This document shows, one piece after another, positions 39,102 to 47,589 of a stretch of DNA of 53,693 nt. The DNA comes from CAZKEG01 sp964601575 (GTDB lineage Bacteria; Desulfobacterota; Thermodesulfobacteria; Thermodesulfobacteriales; Thermodesulfatatoraceae). Position 1 is the stretch's first letter, and each line of letters begins with the position of its first letter. Below the pieces are notes generated by a model. That model worked only from the letters and a program-made list of their open reading frames with translations, made no database searches and had not been told where the DNA came from. The translations under genes were made by a program, and so were the position numbers. The stretch spans positions 1 to 53,693 of the forward strand of contig CAZROA010000056.1 in the NCBI GenBank assembly GCA_964601575.1. The letters run 5' to 3'.

Positions 39102-39965
39102 TCAAGAAAAGATCTCTATCACCTTGAGGCTCAGGTCCACCGCCGGAGCAGAATGGGTAAGTCGACCAATAGAGATGAGGTCTACTCCACTTTCGGCCAC
39201 CGCGCGTACGTTCTCAAGGCTCACCCCGCCTGAGGCCTCAAGGACCACCTCCTTCCCCTTAGCGCGGGCCAAAGAAACGGCCTCTTTCAGGGTTACAGGG
39301 TCCATATTATCAAGGAGAATGGCCTCTGCCCCAGCGGAGAGGGCCTCTTCAAGCTCTTCCAGGCTCTTTACCTCGATCTGGACACGATAGACGTGAGGGA
39401 CCCCCTCTTTGGCCCGTCTCAGGGCCTCTTTCACCGAACCACAGGCCTTGATATGGTTGTCTTTGATAAGCACGCCGTCGGAAAGCCCGAAACGATGATT
39501 AGCCCCCCCGCCAATCAAGACCGCATATTTTTCTAGGACCCGAAAGCCTGGTAAGGTCTTTCTAGTGTCGATAATCTTGACCGGTAGATCGGAGACCAAG
39601 TCGACAAACCGACGCGTATAAGTAGCTACGCCGGAGAGGTGTTGAAGAAAGTTGAGGGCTACGCGTTCTCCTTTGAGGATTGAACTCACTCGGCCTGAAA
39701 GACGGGCGGCAAACTCTCCTGGCTTAAGCCAGTCTCCATCTCTTTTCAAGGCCTCGAATTCAAGATCAGGATCAAGCTCTTCAAAGACCAAACGAGCCAC
39801 CTCAAGACCGCAAAGGACCAACTCCTGTTTGGCCTTGATCACCCCTTGGCCTCGGAGATCCTCTGGGATCAAGGCGTTGGTCGTTATGTCTCCGTGGCCC
39901 AGATCTTCTTTAAGGGCCATTTTGACCAAATCTCGGTATAAGATGGGATGGGGAGGGGTAGGCAA
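39102..39965 (-). CDS. nadC: Quinolinate phosphoribosyltransferase
   Basis: Converts quinolinate and PRPP to nicotinate mononucleotide in de novo NAD synthesis. 287 residues: LKEDLGHGDITTNALIP, ERVALNFLQHLSGVATYTRRFVD, IIDTRKTLPGFRVLEKYAVLIGGGANHRFGLSDGVLIKDNH, and the C-terminal EASGGVSLENVRAVAESGVDLISIGRLTHS. All are NadC hallmarks. GAAGGAGG precedes the ATG. NAD is also the substrate of Thi4 encoded next, so the pairing is sensible. Confidence 0.97.
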   Translation of the reverse strand: MPTPPHPILYRDLVKMALKEDLGHGDITTNALIPEDLRGQGVIKAKQELVLCGLEVARLVFEELDPDLEFEALKRDGDWLKPGEFAARLSGRVSSILKGERVALNFLQHLSGVATYTRRFVDLVSDLPVKIIDTRKTLPGFRVLEKYAVLIGGGANHRFGLSDGVLIKDNHIKACGSVKEALRRAKEGVPHVYRVQIEVKSLEELEEALSAGAEAILLDNMDPVTLKEAVSLARAKGKEVVLEASGGVSLENVRAVAESGVDLISIGRLTHSAPAVDLSLKVIEIFS

Positions 39966-39980
39966 ATTTTTCCTCCTTCA

Positions 39981-40012
39981 GTGTCAATTTTATGACAGAA
40001 AGGGTTTGACAC
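39981..40012. promoter_or_regulatory. TGT-N10-ACA dyad and half-site in the nadC/sigma-54 activator gap
   Basis: TGTCA-ATTTTA-TGACA (39982-39997 if counted from TGT to ACA) is a TGT-N10-ACA dyad. The outer GTGTCAA (39981-39987) also matches, inverted, TTGACAC (40006-40012), which is the -35 region of the next entry. The same dyad form recurs at 41470-41485. The arrangement suits self-regulation by the activator encoded at 40072. Confidence 0.45.
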
Positions 40013-40035
40013 CCGACCCAAGGTAAAGTTATTTT
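40006..40035 (+). promoter_or_regulatory. Candidate sigma-70 promoter of the sigma-54 activator gene
   Basis: Perfect TTGACA (40006-40011), 18-base spacer, TATTTT (40030-40035). It would give a leader of about 30 bases. The -35 lies within an inverted repeat, so bound regulator would block it. Confidence 0.5.
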
Positions 40036-40071
40036 TTTGCTCCAAAATATGCAAGTAATTTCGAGGGATGG

Positions 40072-41469
40072 ATGGCTAACGAGTCCATCTTGATCATCGA
40101 AGACAATCCGACAGAGGCCGAAATCCTTCAAGATCTCCTTCAACAAGAGGGTTATCACGTAGAAACGGTCTATGACGGAGAGGCGGGCATCGGTCAACTG
40201 GAGGAAAATTTCTACGATGTCGTTATTACTGACTTGGCCATGCCCAAGGTGAGTGGAATCGAGGTCTTGGATTACATCGTTGAACACACCCCAGAGACCA
40301 TTTGTATCATCCTTACCGGTCACGGAAGCATCAAAGGGGCTGTAGAGGCCATTAAAAAAGGTGCCTATGACTATCTGACCAAACCCGTGCGCGGGGACGA
40401 AATCTTGTTGGTCTTAGAGAAGGCCCTGGAGACCAGGCGACTTAGGCGCGAAAACGAGTACCTCCGTCGAAAGCTTTGGCAAGAGTGGGGTTACGGTGAG
40501 ATCGTGGGCAAGAGTGAGGCCATGCGCCGGGTCTTTTCTTTGATCGAAAAAGTAGCCGACACCGACAGCACCGTACTCATCCTGGGAGAGTCTGGTACCG
40601 GAAAAGAGTTGGTGGCTCGAGCCATCCATCAGGCCAGTTCTCGGTGTCAAGGACCTTTTATTCCGGTGAATTGTGGGGCTATCCCAGAAGAATTATTAGA
40701 GAGCGAGCTCTTTGGCCACGAGAAGGGGGCCTTTACCGGGGCCATCAAGACCAGGCTTGGGCGTTTTGAACTGGCCCATGGTGGAACCATCTTCCTCGAC
40801 GAGATCTCTGAGATGAGCCCCAAGCTTCAGGTAAAACTCTTGCGCGTCCTCCAGGAGCATTCTTTTGAGCGAGTAGGTGGAACGCGTTCGATCAAGGTCG
40901 ATATCCGGGTCATCGCCGCCACTAATCGAGATTTGGAAAAAGAGGTCCGAGAAGGACGTTTCCGAGAAGACCTCTATTATCGGCTGAACGTCATTCCCAT
41001 CGTCCTGCCTCCTCTTAGAGAACGAAAAGAAGACATCCCCCTCCTGATCGAACATTTCTTGGAGAGGTTTTCGCGACAAAAGAGGCGAGAGATCAGTGGT
41101 ATCACCGATGAAGCCATGGAATTCTTGATGAAACACGATTGGCCGGGAAACGTCCGGGAACTGGAAAATGTCATCGAACGCATGGTCATTTTGGCCACCG
41201 GAGAGAGGCTTACGGCAGAAGATGTCCCTGAATATATCCGCGGCAAGATCGATAAGATAAGATTTGATGGCTTTTATGACCTTGAGATCCCGGAGGAAGG
41301 AATCAATCTACCGGCCCTGGTCAGCGAATTTGAAAAAAGACTTATCTTAAAGGCCTTGGACAAGACCGGCTGGATCAAGAACCGTGCGGCCAAGCTCTTA
41401 AACATCAACCGTACCACCCTGATCGAAAAGATGAAAAAGCAAAAGATCATGACTCCACAGAGGTCTTAG
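40072..41469 (+). CDS. NtrC-family sigma-54 response regulator
   Basis: 465 residues in three domains. The receiver (1-120) is complete: E10/D11, D54 in VVITDLAMP, K104 in YLTKP. The AAA+ domain (about 140-375) has GESGTGKELVARAIH (Walker A), ELFGHEKGAFTGA with the intact GAFTGA loop that touches sigma-54, and GGTIFLDEISEM (Walker B). A Fis-type helix-turn-helix ends the protein (NRAAKLLNINRTTLIEKMKKQ). No kinase gene is adjacent. It is followed by a sigma-54 type promoter and the TPR/flagellar run, and so is the likely activator of that promoter. An earlier ATG four bases upstream runs into a stop. Confidence 0.93.
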   Translation: MANESILIIEDNPTEAEILQDLLQQEGYHVETVYDGEAGIGQLEENFYDVVITDLAMPKVSGIEVLDYIVEHTPETICIILTGHGSIKGAVEAIKKGAYDYLTKPVRGDEILLVLEKALETRRLRRENEYLRRKLWQEWGYGEIVGKSEAMRRVFSLIEKVADTDSTVLILGESGTGKELVARAIHQASSRCQGPFIPVNCGAIPEELLESELFGHEKGAFTGAIKTRLGRFELAHGGTIFLDEISEMSPKLQVKLLRVLQEHSFERVGGTRSIKVDIRVIAATNRDLEKEVREGRFREDLYYRLNVIPIVLPPLRERKEDIPLLIEHFLERFSRQKRREISGITDEAMEFLMKHDWPGNVRELENVIERMVILATGERLTAEDVPEYIRGKIDKIRFDGFYDLEIPEEGINLPALVSEFEKRLILKALDKTGWIKNRAAKLLNINRTTLIEKMKKQKIMTPQRS

Positions 41470-41487
41470 TGTCAAAGTTTCGACACT
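41468..41487. promoter_or_regulatory. Probable enhancer dyad (TGT-N10-ACA) for a sigma-54 activator
   Basis: AGTGTC-AAAGTTTC-GACACT: six-base perfect inverted arms, directly after the activator gene's stop and about 85 bases upstream of the sigma-54 type promoter. TGT-N10-ACA is the form known for NifA-type enhancer sites, and a similar dyad precedes the activator gene itself. Distance and symmetry fit an upstream activating sequence. Confidence 0.55.
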
Positions 41488-41556
41488 TACCCGCAACTCT
41501 CCAACTAAAAATACCCTCCTAAAACTCCGGCCACCCAGGTTTTGAAGCCTCCTTTT

Positions 41557-41572
41557 GGGCATGTCCTTTGCT
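41557..41572 (+). promoter_or_regulatory. Probable sigma-54 promoter of the TPR-activator-flagellar run
   Basis: GGGCATGTCCTTTGCT matches TGGCAY-N5-TTGCT at all but the first base, with the invariant GG and GC exactly ten bases apart. The start would be near 41583, only about four bases before the ATG at 41587, so the mRNA would be almost leaderless or translation may begin differently than assumed. Confidence 0.6.
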
Positions 41573-41586
41573 TTTAAAGGACAACG

Positions 41587-43482
41587 ATGTTGGTGCTCCT
41601 GCTCATCTTTCTCACCATGACACCGGCCATGGCCTCGGAAGCGGGCGGGCTCTGGTGGTATAAGCAGGCTGAGGAGCTCTATCAGCAAGGTGATGCCCAA
41701 GGGGCCTTGGCCGTCTTAGAGGAGATCCCCAGACGATTTCCCAAAGATCGAGAAATCATGGTTAAGGCCCGCTTGCTCACCGCACAGATCTTTTACGAAC
41801 AGAAAAAATATCAAAAGGCCATTGAGGCCTTGAAAAAGTTGAATATAGAGGACCTTACCCCTCAAGCCCTGCTCATCTTGGCCGAGAGTTACGAGGCTAA
41901 AGGCCTTTATGATGAGGCCCTGACGTATATCAATCTTCTTCAAAAGAGATTCCCCCAAGACAAGGCCCTCTGTCAAGCCAACCTAGTAGCGGCGCGCATC
42001 TTCCTAGCCCGAAAGCTCTATGCCAAGACCCTCCAATTAGGACAAAAGATCCTGGAGTCTCCTTGTGGTCTTAAGGAAAGAGCCCAGGCCCTTTGCCTGT
42101 TGATCAAGGCTGGTGAACCCTTGGAAAAGGTCTATTCCTTTGCCCAGGAAAATCCCGAAGCCCGCTGGTATGCCCCAGAAATCATCAAGGCCTTGGCCCT
42201 TTATCACCTCCAAAAAGACAATCTCTCTCAAGCTGAAAAGGAAATTTTTGAATATTTGAATTATTCCGGGCAGGAAAAGGAAATTCCTGACTTACTCTTT
42301 CGATTGGCCGAGGCCTATTTCAAAAAGGTCCGTTATCGTGAGGCCCGTCGTCTCTACGAACTCATCCTGACCTCTTGGCCCTATAGCAAAGAGGCCTCGT
42401 TTGCCAAATTTCGCCTCTATTACATGCGCTATCTCTTTGAAGAAAAGATCGGCCACAAACTACCCATTACGCGGCGTCTGCTTTTGGCCATCTGTCAACG
42501 ACTGAAGAAAAAATTCCCCCAAGCACCCATCACCGAAGAGGCCCATGCCTTGGAGATCAAGCTCCTCTTTGAAAATCGCCAGCCAGAGGAAACCCTGGCT
42601 TCTATTTGGGATTTTTTGAAACGTTACCCCCACTCCCCCTATCTTTCTGAGGTTTACCAAGTTCTTTGTCAGGCTTCCTCCTTGGTTGATCAGAAATTTT
42701 TGGGGGAAAAGGCCTATTTTGAACTCATCTCTTTCCATCTCTCGCACCAAAAGGCCTTTAAAAAGGCTAGTTGCGGTCTCCATTTTTATTGGTTGGCCCA
42801 GGCCTATAAGGCCCTCAATCTCCAAGGGGAAGCCCTTTTAAGCCTGATCGAGGCCGAGACCCTCTCCGTTCCTTCTGTCTGGCAACCCAATCTCCTCTTA
42901 GATTTGATCGATCTCCTCCTTGAGCGAGGCGAAAAGGAAGATCTGACCTTGGCCCAATCCCTTTTCCAAAGACTTACTCAAAAATATCCTGAGGTTACCC
43001 AGACACCATATTACCGGTTTCTCCTTGGTCGATCTTTCTACCAGGCAGGACAATGGGCCAAGGCCTTGGCCCCACTTAAGGAATCTCTAGAAAAGACCGC
43101 TGACGAAGGGCTTAAAAAACGAGCCAAGGAGCTCTATTTGGAAGTCTTGGTCCGGGTAGGGGAGATCGATGAGGCCTTTGATCTTTTGGAAAAAGAAAAA
43201 AAACCGAATCTATTGCTTGCCAAGCGTATAGCCCTCTTGGCCATTAAAGAAGAGCGCCTATCCTTTGCCCTGAGGGTCACCGGTTTCCTGGTGAAAAAGG
43301 CCCCGGATGACGATGAGGCTTGGTGGTTACAGGGCCTCACCTACGAAAAATTAGGAGAAGCCCGTAAGGCCCAGGAGATATGGGAGCACTTGGCGAAAAA
43401 AAATTCGCTCTACGCCACCTTGGCGGCGCGCATGGTAAAGGCCTCTTCCCTCATCGACCAGGCAAGGAGTGAAATCTACTAA
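41587..43482 (+). CDS. Exported tetratricopeptide-repeat protein
   Basis: 631 residues starting with a short signal peptide (MLVLLLIFLTMTPAMA, cleavage near residue 16). The rest is a chain of helical TPR-like pairs: WWYKQAEELYQQGDAQGALAVLEEIPRRFP, AQIFYEQKKYQKAIEALKKL, ILAESYEAKGLYDEALTYINLLQKRFP and later LLFRLAEAYFKKVRYREARRLYELIL. Location in the periplasm and a scaffold role are inferred. Its stop overlaps the ATG of the second activator gene by one base, so it is made with the flagellar regulators. It may assist flagellar assembly through the envelope, but no known family member is recognised. Confidence 0.8.
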   Translation: MLVLLLIFLTMTPAMASEAGGLWWYKQAEELYQQGDAQGALAVLEEIPRRFPKDREIMVKARLLTAQIFYEQKKYQKAIEALKKLNIEDLTPQALLILAESYEAKGLYDEALTYINLLQKRFPQDKALCQANLVAARIFLARKLYAKTLQLGQKILESPCGLKERAQALCLLIKAGEPLEKVYSFAQENPEARWYAPEIIKALALYHLQKDNLSQAEKEIFEYLNYSGQEKEIPDLLFRLAEAYFKKVRYREARRLYELILTSWPYSKEASFAKFRLYYMRYLFEEKIGHKLPITRRLLLAICQRLKKKFPQAPITEEAHALEIKLLFENRQPEETLASIWDFLKRYPHSPYLSEVYQVLCQASSLVDQKFLGEKAYFELISFHLSHQKAFKKASCGLHFYWLAQAYKALNLQGEALLSLIEAETLSVPSVWQPNLLLDLIDLLLERGEKEDLTLAQSLFQRLTQKYPEVTQTPYYRFLLGRSFYQAGQWAKALAPLKESLEKTADEGLKKRAKELYLEVLVRVGEIDEAFDLLEKEKKPNLLLAKRIALLAIKEERLSFALRVTGFLVKKAPDDDEAWWLQGLTYEKLGEARKAQEIWEHLAKKNSLYATLAARMVKASSLIDQARSEIY

Positions 43483-44792
43483 TGGGTGGAACGGTGCTCT
43501 TGGTGGACGGAAATCCGGGTTCATTAAGAGAGCTGGCCCTGAGACTTCAGGAGCAGGGACTTCTTATCAAAATGGTCCAAAACAGCCAAGAAGCCTTGGA
43601 ATTTCTAAGAAACAACGAGGTTTCCTGTGTAGTAGCTGATTTAGAGAACAAAACCCTAGGGCGCTTGCAATTTTTAGAAGATATTCAGGCCCAAAACCCC
43701 TGGGTACCGGTGATCTTACTTTCGGCTGAGCCACGGGTGGAGGAGGCTGTTTCGGCCATAAGACTCGGGGCCTATGACTATCGCTTGCACCGCACCTCCC
43801 CAGAGGTGCTTTGCGAATTGATCTCCGCGGCCAGCAAGGAAGAAGATTTCCCCGAAGTTGAAGGAGGATTCCTTACCAGAGACCCTGGTCTCAAGGCCTT
43901 GCTGGAACGTCTGCGGGTGGTAGCCCGCAGTCAGGCCACCATCCTCATCACCGGTGAATCCGGTACCGGTAAGGAAGTCTTGGCTCGATGGATCCACAGC
44001 CAAAGTGATCGGGCCAAAGGACCTTTTATCGTCGTCAATTGTGCCGCCTTGCCAGAACATCTCTTAGAGAGCGAGCTCTTCGGCCACGAGAAAGGGGCCT
44101 TTACCGGGGCCTTTACCCGAAAACTGGGAAAGTTTGAACTGGCCAACGGCGGCACCATCCTCCTTGATGAAGTCACCGAGATGCCCCTTCCTCTTCAGGC
44201 CAAATTCCTGCGTGTCTTGCAAGAAGGAGAAGTAGACCGCTTAGGCGGGGCCTACCCGGTAAAGGTAGATGTCCGGGTTATGGCCACCACCAATCGAAAT
44301 GTGGCCAAGGAGGTAGAAGCTGGTCGGTTTCGGGAGGATCTTTATTTTCGGCTAAACGTGATCCCGGTTCACTTACCACCCCTTCGTCAAAGGAAAGGGG
44401 ACGTTCGGCTTCTGGCCGAATATTTCCAGCGAGAATTTGCCACCCGTTATCGACGTCCGGTGAAGGGTTTTGAGGAGGGAGTACTTGAAGCCCTTGAGGA
44501 ATATCACTGGCCGGGCAACGTGCGTGAGTTGCGTAATGTGATCGAACGAGCAGTCCTTTTGGCCCGCGGCCCTCGGCTTACTCTAAAAGATCTCTTCCCT
44601 TCGGATTTAAGGCCCCAAAAAGAAGGCGGCGACCTGAGCTTAAGGCCTCTTAAGGAAGTAGAACGCGAAATGATCCTAAAGGCCCTGAGGGTAGCCCGTG
44701 GTAACCGGACCAGGGCAGCAGAGATCTTGGGTATCAGTGTGCGTACCTTGAGAAACAAGCTCCAGGCCTATCGAGAAGCCGGGATCCTATAG
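43482..44792 (+). CDS. FlrC/FlgR-like sigma-54 activator with degenerate receiver
   Basis: 436 residues. The N-terminal 120 residues keep the receiver shape but not its chemistry: the acidic pair is D9-G10 (LLVDGNPG), D53 remains in VVADLENKT, and the lysine of the usual Y-L-x-K-P is missing (YRLHRTSPE). Phosphorylation may be lost or altered. The AAA+ domain is complete, with GESGTGKEVLARWIH, ELFGHEKGAFTGA and GGTILLDEVTEM. A Fis helix-turn-helix ends it (RTRAAEILGISVRTLRNKL). It sits nine bases before flgB, the place and type expected of a flagellar class regulator such as FlrC, FleR or FlgR. Confidence 0.9.
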   Translation: MGGTVLLVDGNPGSLRELALRLQEQGLLIKMVQNSQEALEFLRNNEVSCVVADLENKTLGRLQFLEDIQAQNPWVPVILLSAEPRVEEAVSAIRLGAYDYRLHRTSPEVLCELISAASKEEDFPEVEGGFLTRDPGLKALLERLRVVARSQATILITGESGTGKEVLARWIHSQSDRAKGPFIVVNCAALPEHLLESELFGHEKGAFTGAFTRKLGKFELANGGTILLDEVTEMPLPLQAKFLRVLQEGEVDRLGGAYPVKVDVRVMATTNRNVAKEVEAGRFREDLYFRLNVIPVHLPPLRQRKGDVRLLAEYFQREFATRYRRPVKGFEEGVLEALEEYHWPGNVRELRNVIERAVLLARGPRLTLKDLFPSDLRPQKEGGDLSLRPLKEVEREMILKALRVARGNRTRAAEILGISVRTLRNKLQAYREAGIL

Positions 44793-44801
44793 GAGGAGAC
44801 C

Positions 44802-45206
44802 ATGGGGTTTAAACTCTTCGGACGGACGTGGAAGATCATCTCCGAGTCCCTGAGACTCCGGTTGGCCAGACACGACGTCATCGCCGCCAACATCGCCAAT
44901 GTCGATACCCCTGGTTATCGTCGAAAGGATCTCCCCTTTGAGAAGATCATGGAGGCCTATCTTCGCGGTGAACCCCATCTCCTCACCACCAACCCCAGAC
45001 ATATCAAGCCTTCAATCATGGAACCCCCGGTAACCACCGAAGAGGACTGGATTCCTCCGGATGAAGGGACGCCTAACAACGTTTCTCTTGAGGAAGAAAT
45101 GGCCAAGCTCACGGAAAACACCATCCTTTATCAGGCCACGGTACAGGCCTTGATCAAACAGCTCGAACTCCTAAAAGAAGCCATCACCGAAGGAGGTAAA
45201 CGTTAA
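44802..45206 (+). CDS. flgB: Flagellar basal-body rod protein FlgB
   Basis: Proximal rod subunit, exported by the flagellar type III system. 134 residues with the N-terminal rod signature LARHDVIAANIANVDTPGYRRKDLPFE and the C-terminal NNVSLEEEMAKLTENTILYQATVQALIKQLELLKEAI. TAGGAGGAGA precedes the ATG. The stop shares a base with the flgC ATG. Confidence 0.96.
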   Translation: MGFKLFGRTWKIISESLRLRLARHDVIAANIANVDTPGYRRKDLPFEKIMEAYLRGEPHLLTTNPRHIKPSIMEPPVTTEEDWIPPDEGTPNNVSLEEEMAKLTENTILYQATVQALIKQLELLKEAITEGGKR

Positions 45207-45643
45207 TGAAGATCTTGACCGCTTTGAAACTGGCTGCCAGCGGACTCAACACCCAAAGGGTCCGTCTAAACATCTCGGCCATGAACTTGGCCAACGCCAA
45301 TGTGACCCGTACCCTAGAGGGTGGACCTTATCGGGCCAAGAACATCATTGTGGCCGCCACCCCTTTGCCTGAAGAATTTTTGAGCAAGTTAGATCAGGCC
45401 CTGGCCGGCAAGCTCTCCGAGGCCAAGGTGATCGCCATTGTCGATGATCAAAGTCCATTCAGAGAGGTCTATGACCCTTCCCATCCCGATGCCGATGAGA
45501 ACGGAATCGTTCGTTATCCCAACGTAGACGTCATGACCGAAATGGTCGATCTCCTTGAGGCCTCACGGGCTTATGAGGCCAATCTTTCCGTGGTCACCAT
45601 CACCAAAAATTTGGCCTTAAAGACCCTGGATCTCCTGCGATAG
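45206..45643 (+). CDS. flgC: Flagellar basal-body rod protein FlgC
   Basis: Rod subunit of 145 residues: ALKLAASGLNTQRVRLNISAMNLANANVTRT at the start, YDPSHPDADENGIVRYPNVDVMTEMVDLLEASRAYEANLSVV near the end, as in all FlgC. It follows flgB with a one-base overlap and precedes fliE by ten bases, the standard order. Confidence 0.97.
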   Translation: MKILTALKLAASGLNTQRVRLNISAMNLANANVTRTLEGGPYRAKNIIVAATPLPEEFLSKLDQALAGKLSEAKVIAIVDDQSPFREVYDPSHPDADENGIVRYPNVDVMTEMVDLLEASRAYEANLSVVTITKNLALKTLDLLR

Positions 45644-45653
45644 GAGGTAGCCG

Positions 45654-45944
45654 ATGAAAGTAAAACCTTTGGAGACCTTTCTCCCTAGACCTGAAAGGCA
45701 AACCAAGTCCTTATCCGAGGCCCCGAAAAATTTTTCGGACCTTTTACGTCGAGAGATAGAGGCGGTAGATGCGGCCCAAAAGGCCAGAGAGGCCCGGTTG
45801 GTCGATTTGGCCACCGGTAAAAACCCCGATCTGGTGAGCCTTTCTCTGATCACGGCCAAGGCTGAGTTGTCCTTCAAACTCCTCCTTCAGGTACGAAACA
45901 AGATCCTTGAGGCCTATCAGGAGATCATGAGAATGCAACTCTAG
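45654..45944 (+). CDS. fliE: Flagellar hook-basal body protein FliE
   Basis: Links the MS ring to the rod. 96 residues; the C-terminal half NPDLVSLSLITAKAELSFKLLLQVRNKILEAYQEIMRMQL is the FliE signature. GGAGGTAG precedes the ATG. A 16-base perfect palindrome (45723-45738) falls inside the coding region. Confidence 0.95.
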   Translation: MKVKPLETFLPRPERQTKSLSEAPKNFSDLLRREIEAVDAAQKAREARLVDLATGKNPDLVSLSLITAKAELSFKLLLQVRNKILEAYQEIMRMQL

Positions 45945-45966
45945 CCGATGAAAGAAGAGGAGTCAG

Positions 45967-47589
45967 ATGATGAAAATGCCTGCCCCTCAGGAAATGGTGA
46001 CTCAACTCAAGGAACTCTGGCAGGGATTGAACCGCGAGCAAAAGATCGCGGCGGCAGGCATCATTTTGATCGTCCTTGGTGGGCTGATAGGCTTGGTCTA
46101 TTACACCAATCTGACGGAATGGGGGCTCCTTTATCGTGGGTTGCCTGAAGAAAACGTCGCCCAAGTGGTCGAATTCCTCAAACAGGAAAAGATCCCTTAC
46201 AAGCTTGAGCCCAACGGGACCATTCGTATCCCAAGAGACCAAGTCCCGGAAGTGCGTATGAGCTTGGCCAGCAAGGGGATCATCGGCCCGCAGGTAGAAG
46301 GCTTTGAGATCTTTGATCGTAACCAACTAGGGGCCACGGATTTTCTCCAGAAGGTCAATTATCAACGGGCCTTGGAAGGAGAGCTTTCGCGCACCATTTC
46401 TAGCCTAGAGAGTGTGGAATCAGCCCGCGTCCATTTGGCCTTACCCAAAGAAAGTCTCTTCATCTCCGAGGAAAAACCACCCAAGGCCTCGGTCTTTTTG
46501 AAATTAAGACCCGGAACCAGACTTTCTCAGCGAGAGGTCCAAGGGATTGTCAATTTGGTAGCCAGTGCGGTAACCGGTCTCTCCCCGGAAAACGTCACCG
46601 TAGTCGATACTACGGGCCGGGTCCTTTACCGAGAACCTTCTCCGGAGGAAAAATTAAACAATGAGCAACTGACCTATCGGCGACACCTGGAAGAGACCTA
46701 TAAAGAAAAGATCGAAGGCCTTCTGGCCCAGGCCCTTGGCCCGGGGCATGCCGTGGCCCAGGTCTCGGTGGATGTTGATTTTACCAAGGAGGCGGTAACC
46801 GAAGAGCTCTACGATCCAGAGGGCACGGCCATCAGGAGCGAGCTCACCGAAGAAGAACAAAAAGAAGGCCGTTCTGCCGGAGGGGTGCCAGGGGTTAAAG
46901 GGGCCTTGGCCAACAAGGTAGAGGGGAATACCAAGCAGGTAAATCAGTCACAAAAGGAATTTCGCCGAAGTGTCACCCGGAACTACGAAGTCAGTCGCGT
47001 CTCCAGACGAAAAGAATTCGAGCCTGGAGAGATCAAACGCATCTCCGTGGCCGTATTGGTTGACTCGGCTATTTTGGCTCCTCAAGGGGAGAAGGGAGAG
47101 GCCCAGGCCTCGGAGGACAAAATAGCCTTGGTCGAACGGCTGGTCAAAGGGGCCATCGGGTATAATCCCGACCGAGGCGACCAGATCGAAGTGGTAAGTC
47201 TTCCCTTTGAGGGCTTGCCCAAGGTCTCGGCCACCGAACGCTGGCTTGATTATGCCAGCCGGTTTGCTCGACCGGTCTTGGAATTCCTGGTTATCCTCCT
47301 CTTCTTCCTTATGGTCGTGCGTCCGGTATTAAAGACCTTCCTCAAGAAGATGGCTCCACCGGAAGAAGAGGCCGAAGAGGCCCTGCCTCCTGGAGAGGAA
47401 GTGGAGGCCCTGGAGACCGAGGAACCCCAACCCCTGCCCCAAGAAATTGCCTTGGGTATCATCCAGAATCGGCCTGAGCGGGCCGCTGTCTTGGTGAAAA
47501 AATGGTTGGCTGAGGAGAGTGAGGAAGAACGAAAGAAGGCCATAAAGGAGGCCGAACAAAATGCCGGCGTACAAGATCGATCCGGATAA
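45967..47589 (+). CDS. fliF: Flagellar MS-ring protein FliF
   Basis: 540 residues forming the membrane ring on which the flagellum is built. The first membrane helix is at about 22-43 (KIAAAGIILIVLGGLIGLVYY) and the second near 440 (PVLEFLVILLFFLMVVRPVL). Between them is the ring-building part (GLPEENVAQVVEFLKQEKIPYKLEPNGTIRIP and GDQIEVVSLPF). The C-terminal tail that binds FliG is EEESEEERKKAIKEAEQNAGV-like. Several ATGs cluster at the start (45967, 45970, 45976). It overlaps fliG by 29 bases. Confidence 0.96.
   Translation: MMKMPAPQEMVTQLKELWQGLNREQKIAAAGIILIVLGGLIGLVYYTNLTEWGLLYRGLPEENVAQVVEFLKQEKIPYKLEPNGTIRIPRDQVPEVRMSLASKGIIGPQVEGFEIFDRNQLGATDFLQKVNYQRALEGELSRTISSLESVESARVHLALPKESLFISEEKPPKASVFLKLRPGTRLSQREVQGIVNLVASAVTGLSPENVTVVDTTGRVLYREPSPEEKLNNEQLTYRRHLEETYKEKIEGLLAQALGPGHAVAQVSVDVDFTKEAVTEELYDPEGTAIRSELTEEEQKEGRSAGGVPGVKGALANKVEGNTKQVNQSQKEFRRSVTRNYEVSRVSRRKEFEPGEIKRISVAVLVDSAILAPQGEKGEAQASEDKIALVERLVKGAIGYNPDRGDQIEVVSLPFEGLPKVSATERWLDYASRFARPVLEFLVILLFFLMVVRPVLKTFLKKMAPPEEEAEEALPPGEEVEALETEEPQPLPQEIALGIIQNRPERAAVLVKKWLAEESEEERKKAIKEAEQNAGVQDRSG

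Noticed and set aside
45723..45738. Perfect palindrome CCGAAAAATTTTTCGG as a regulator site
   Set aside because: It is inside fliE coding sequence in the middle of an operon; no supporting context.
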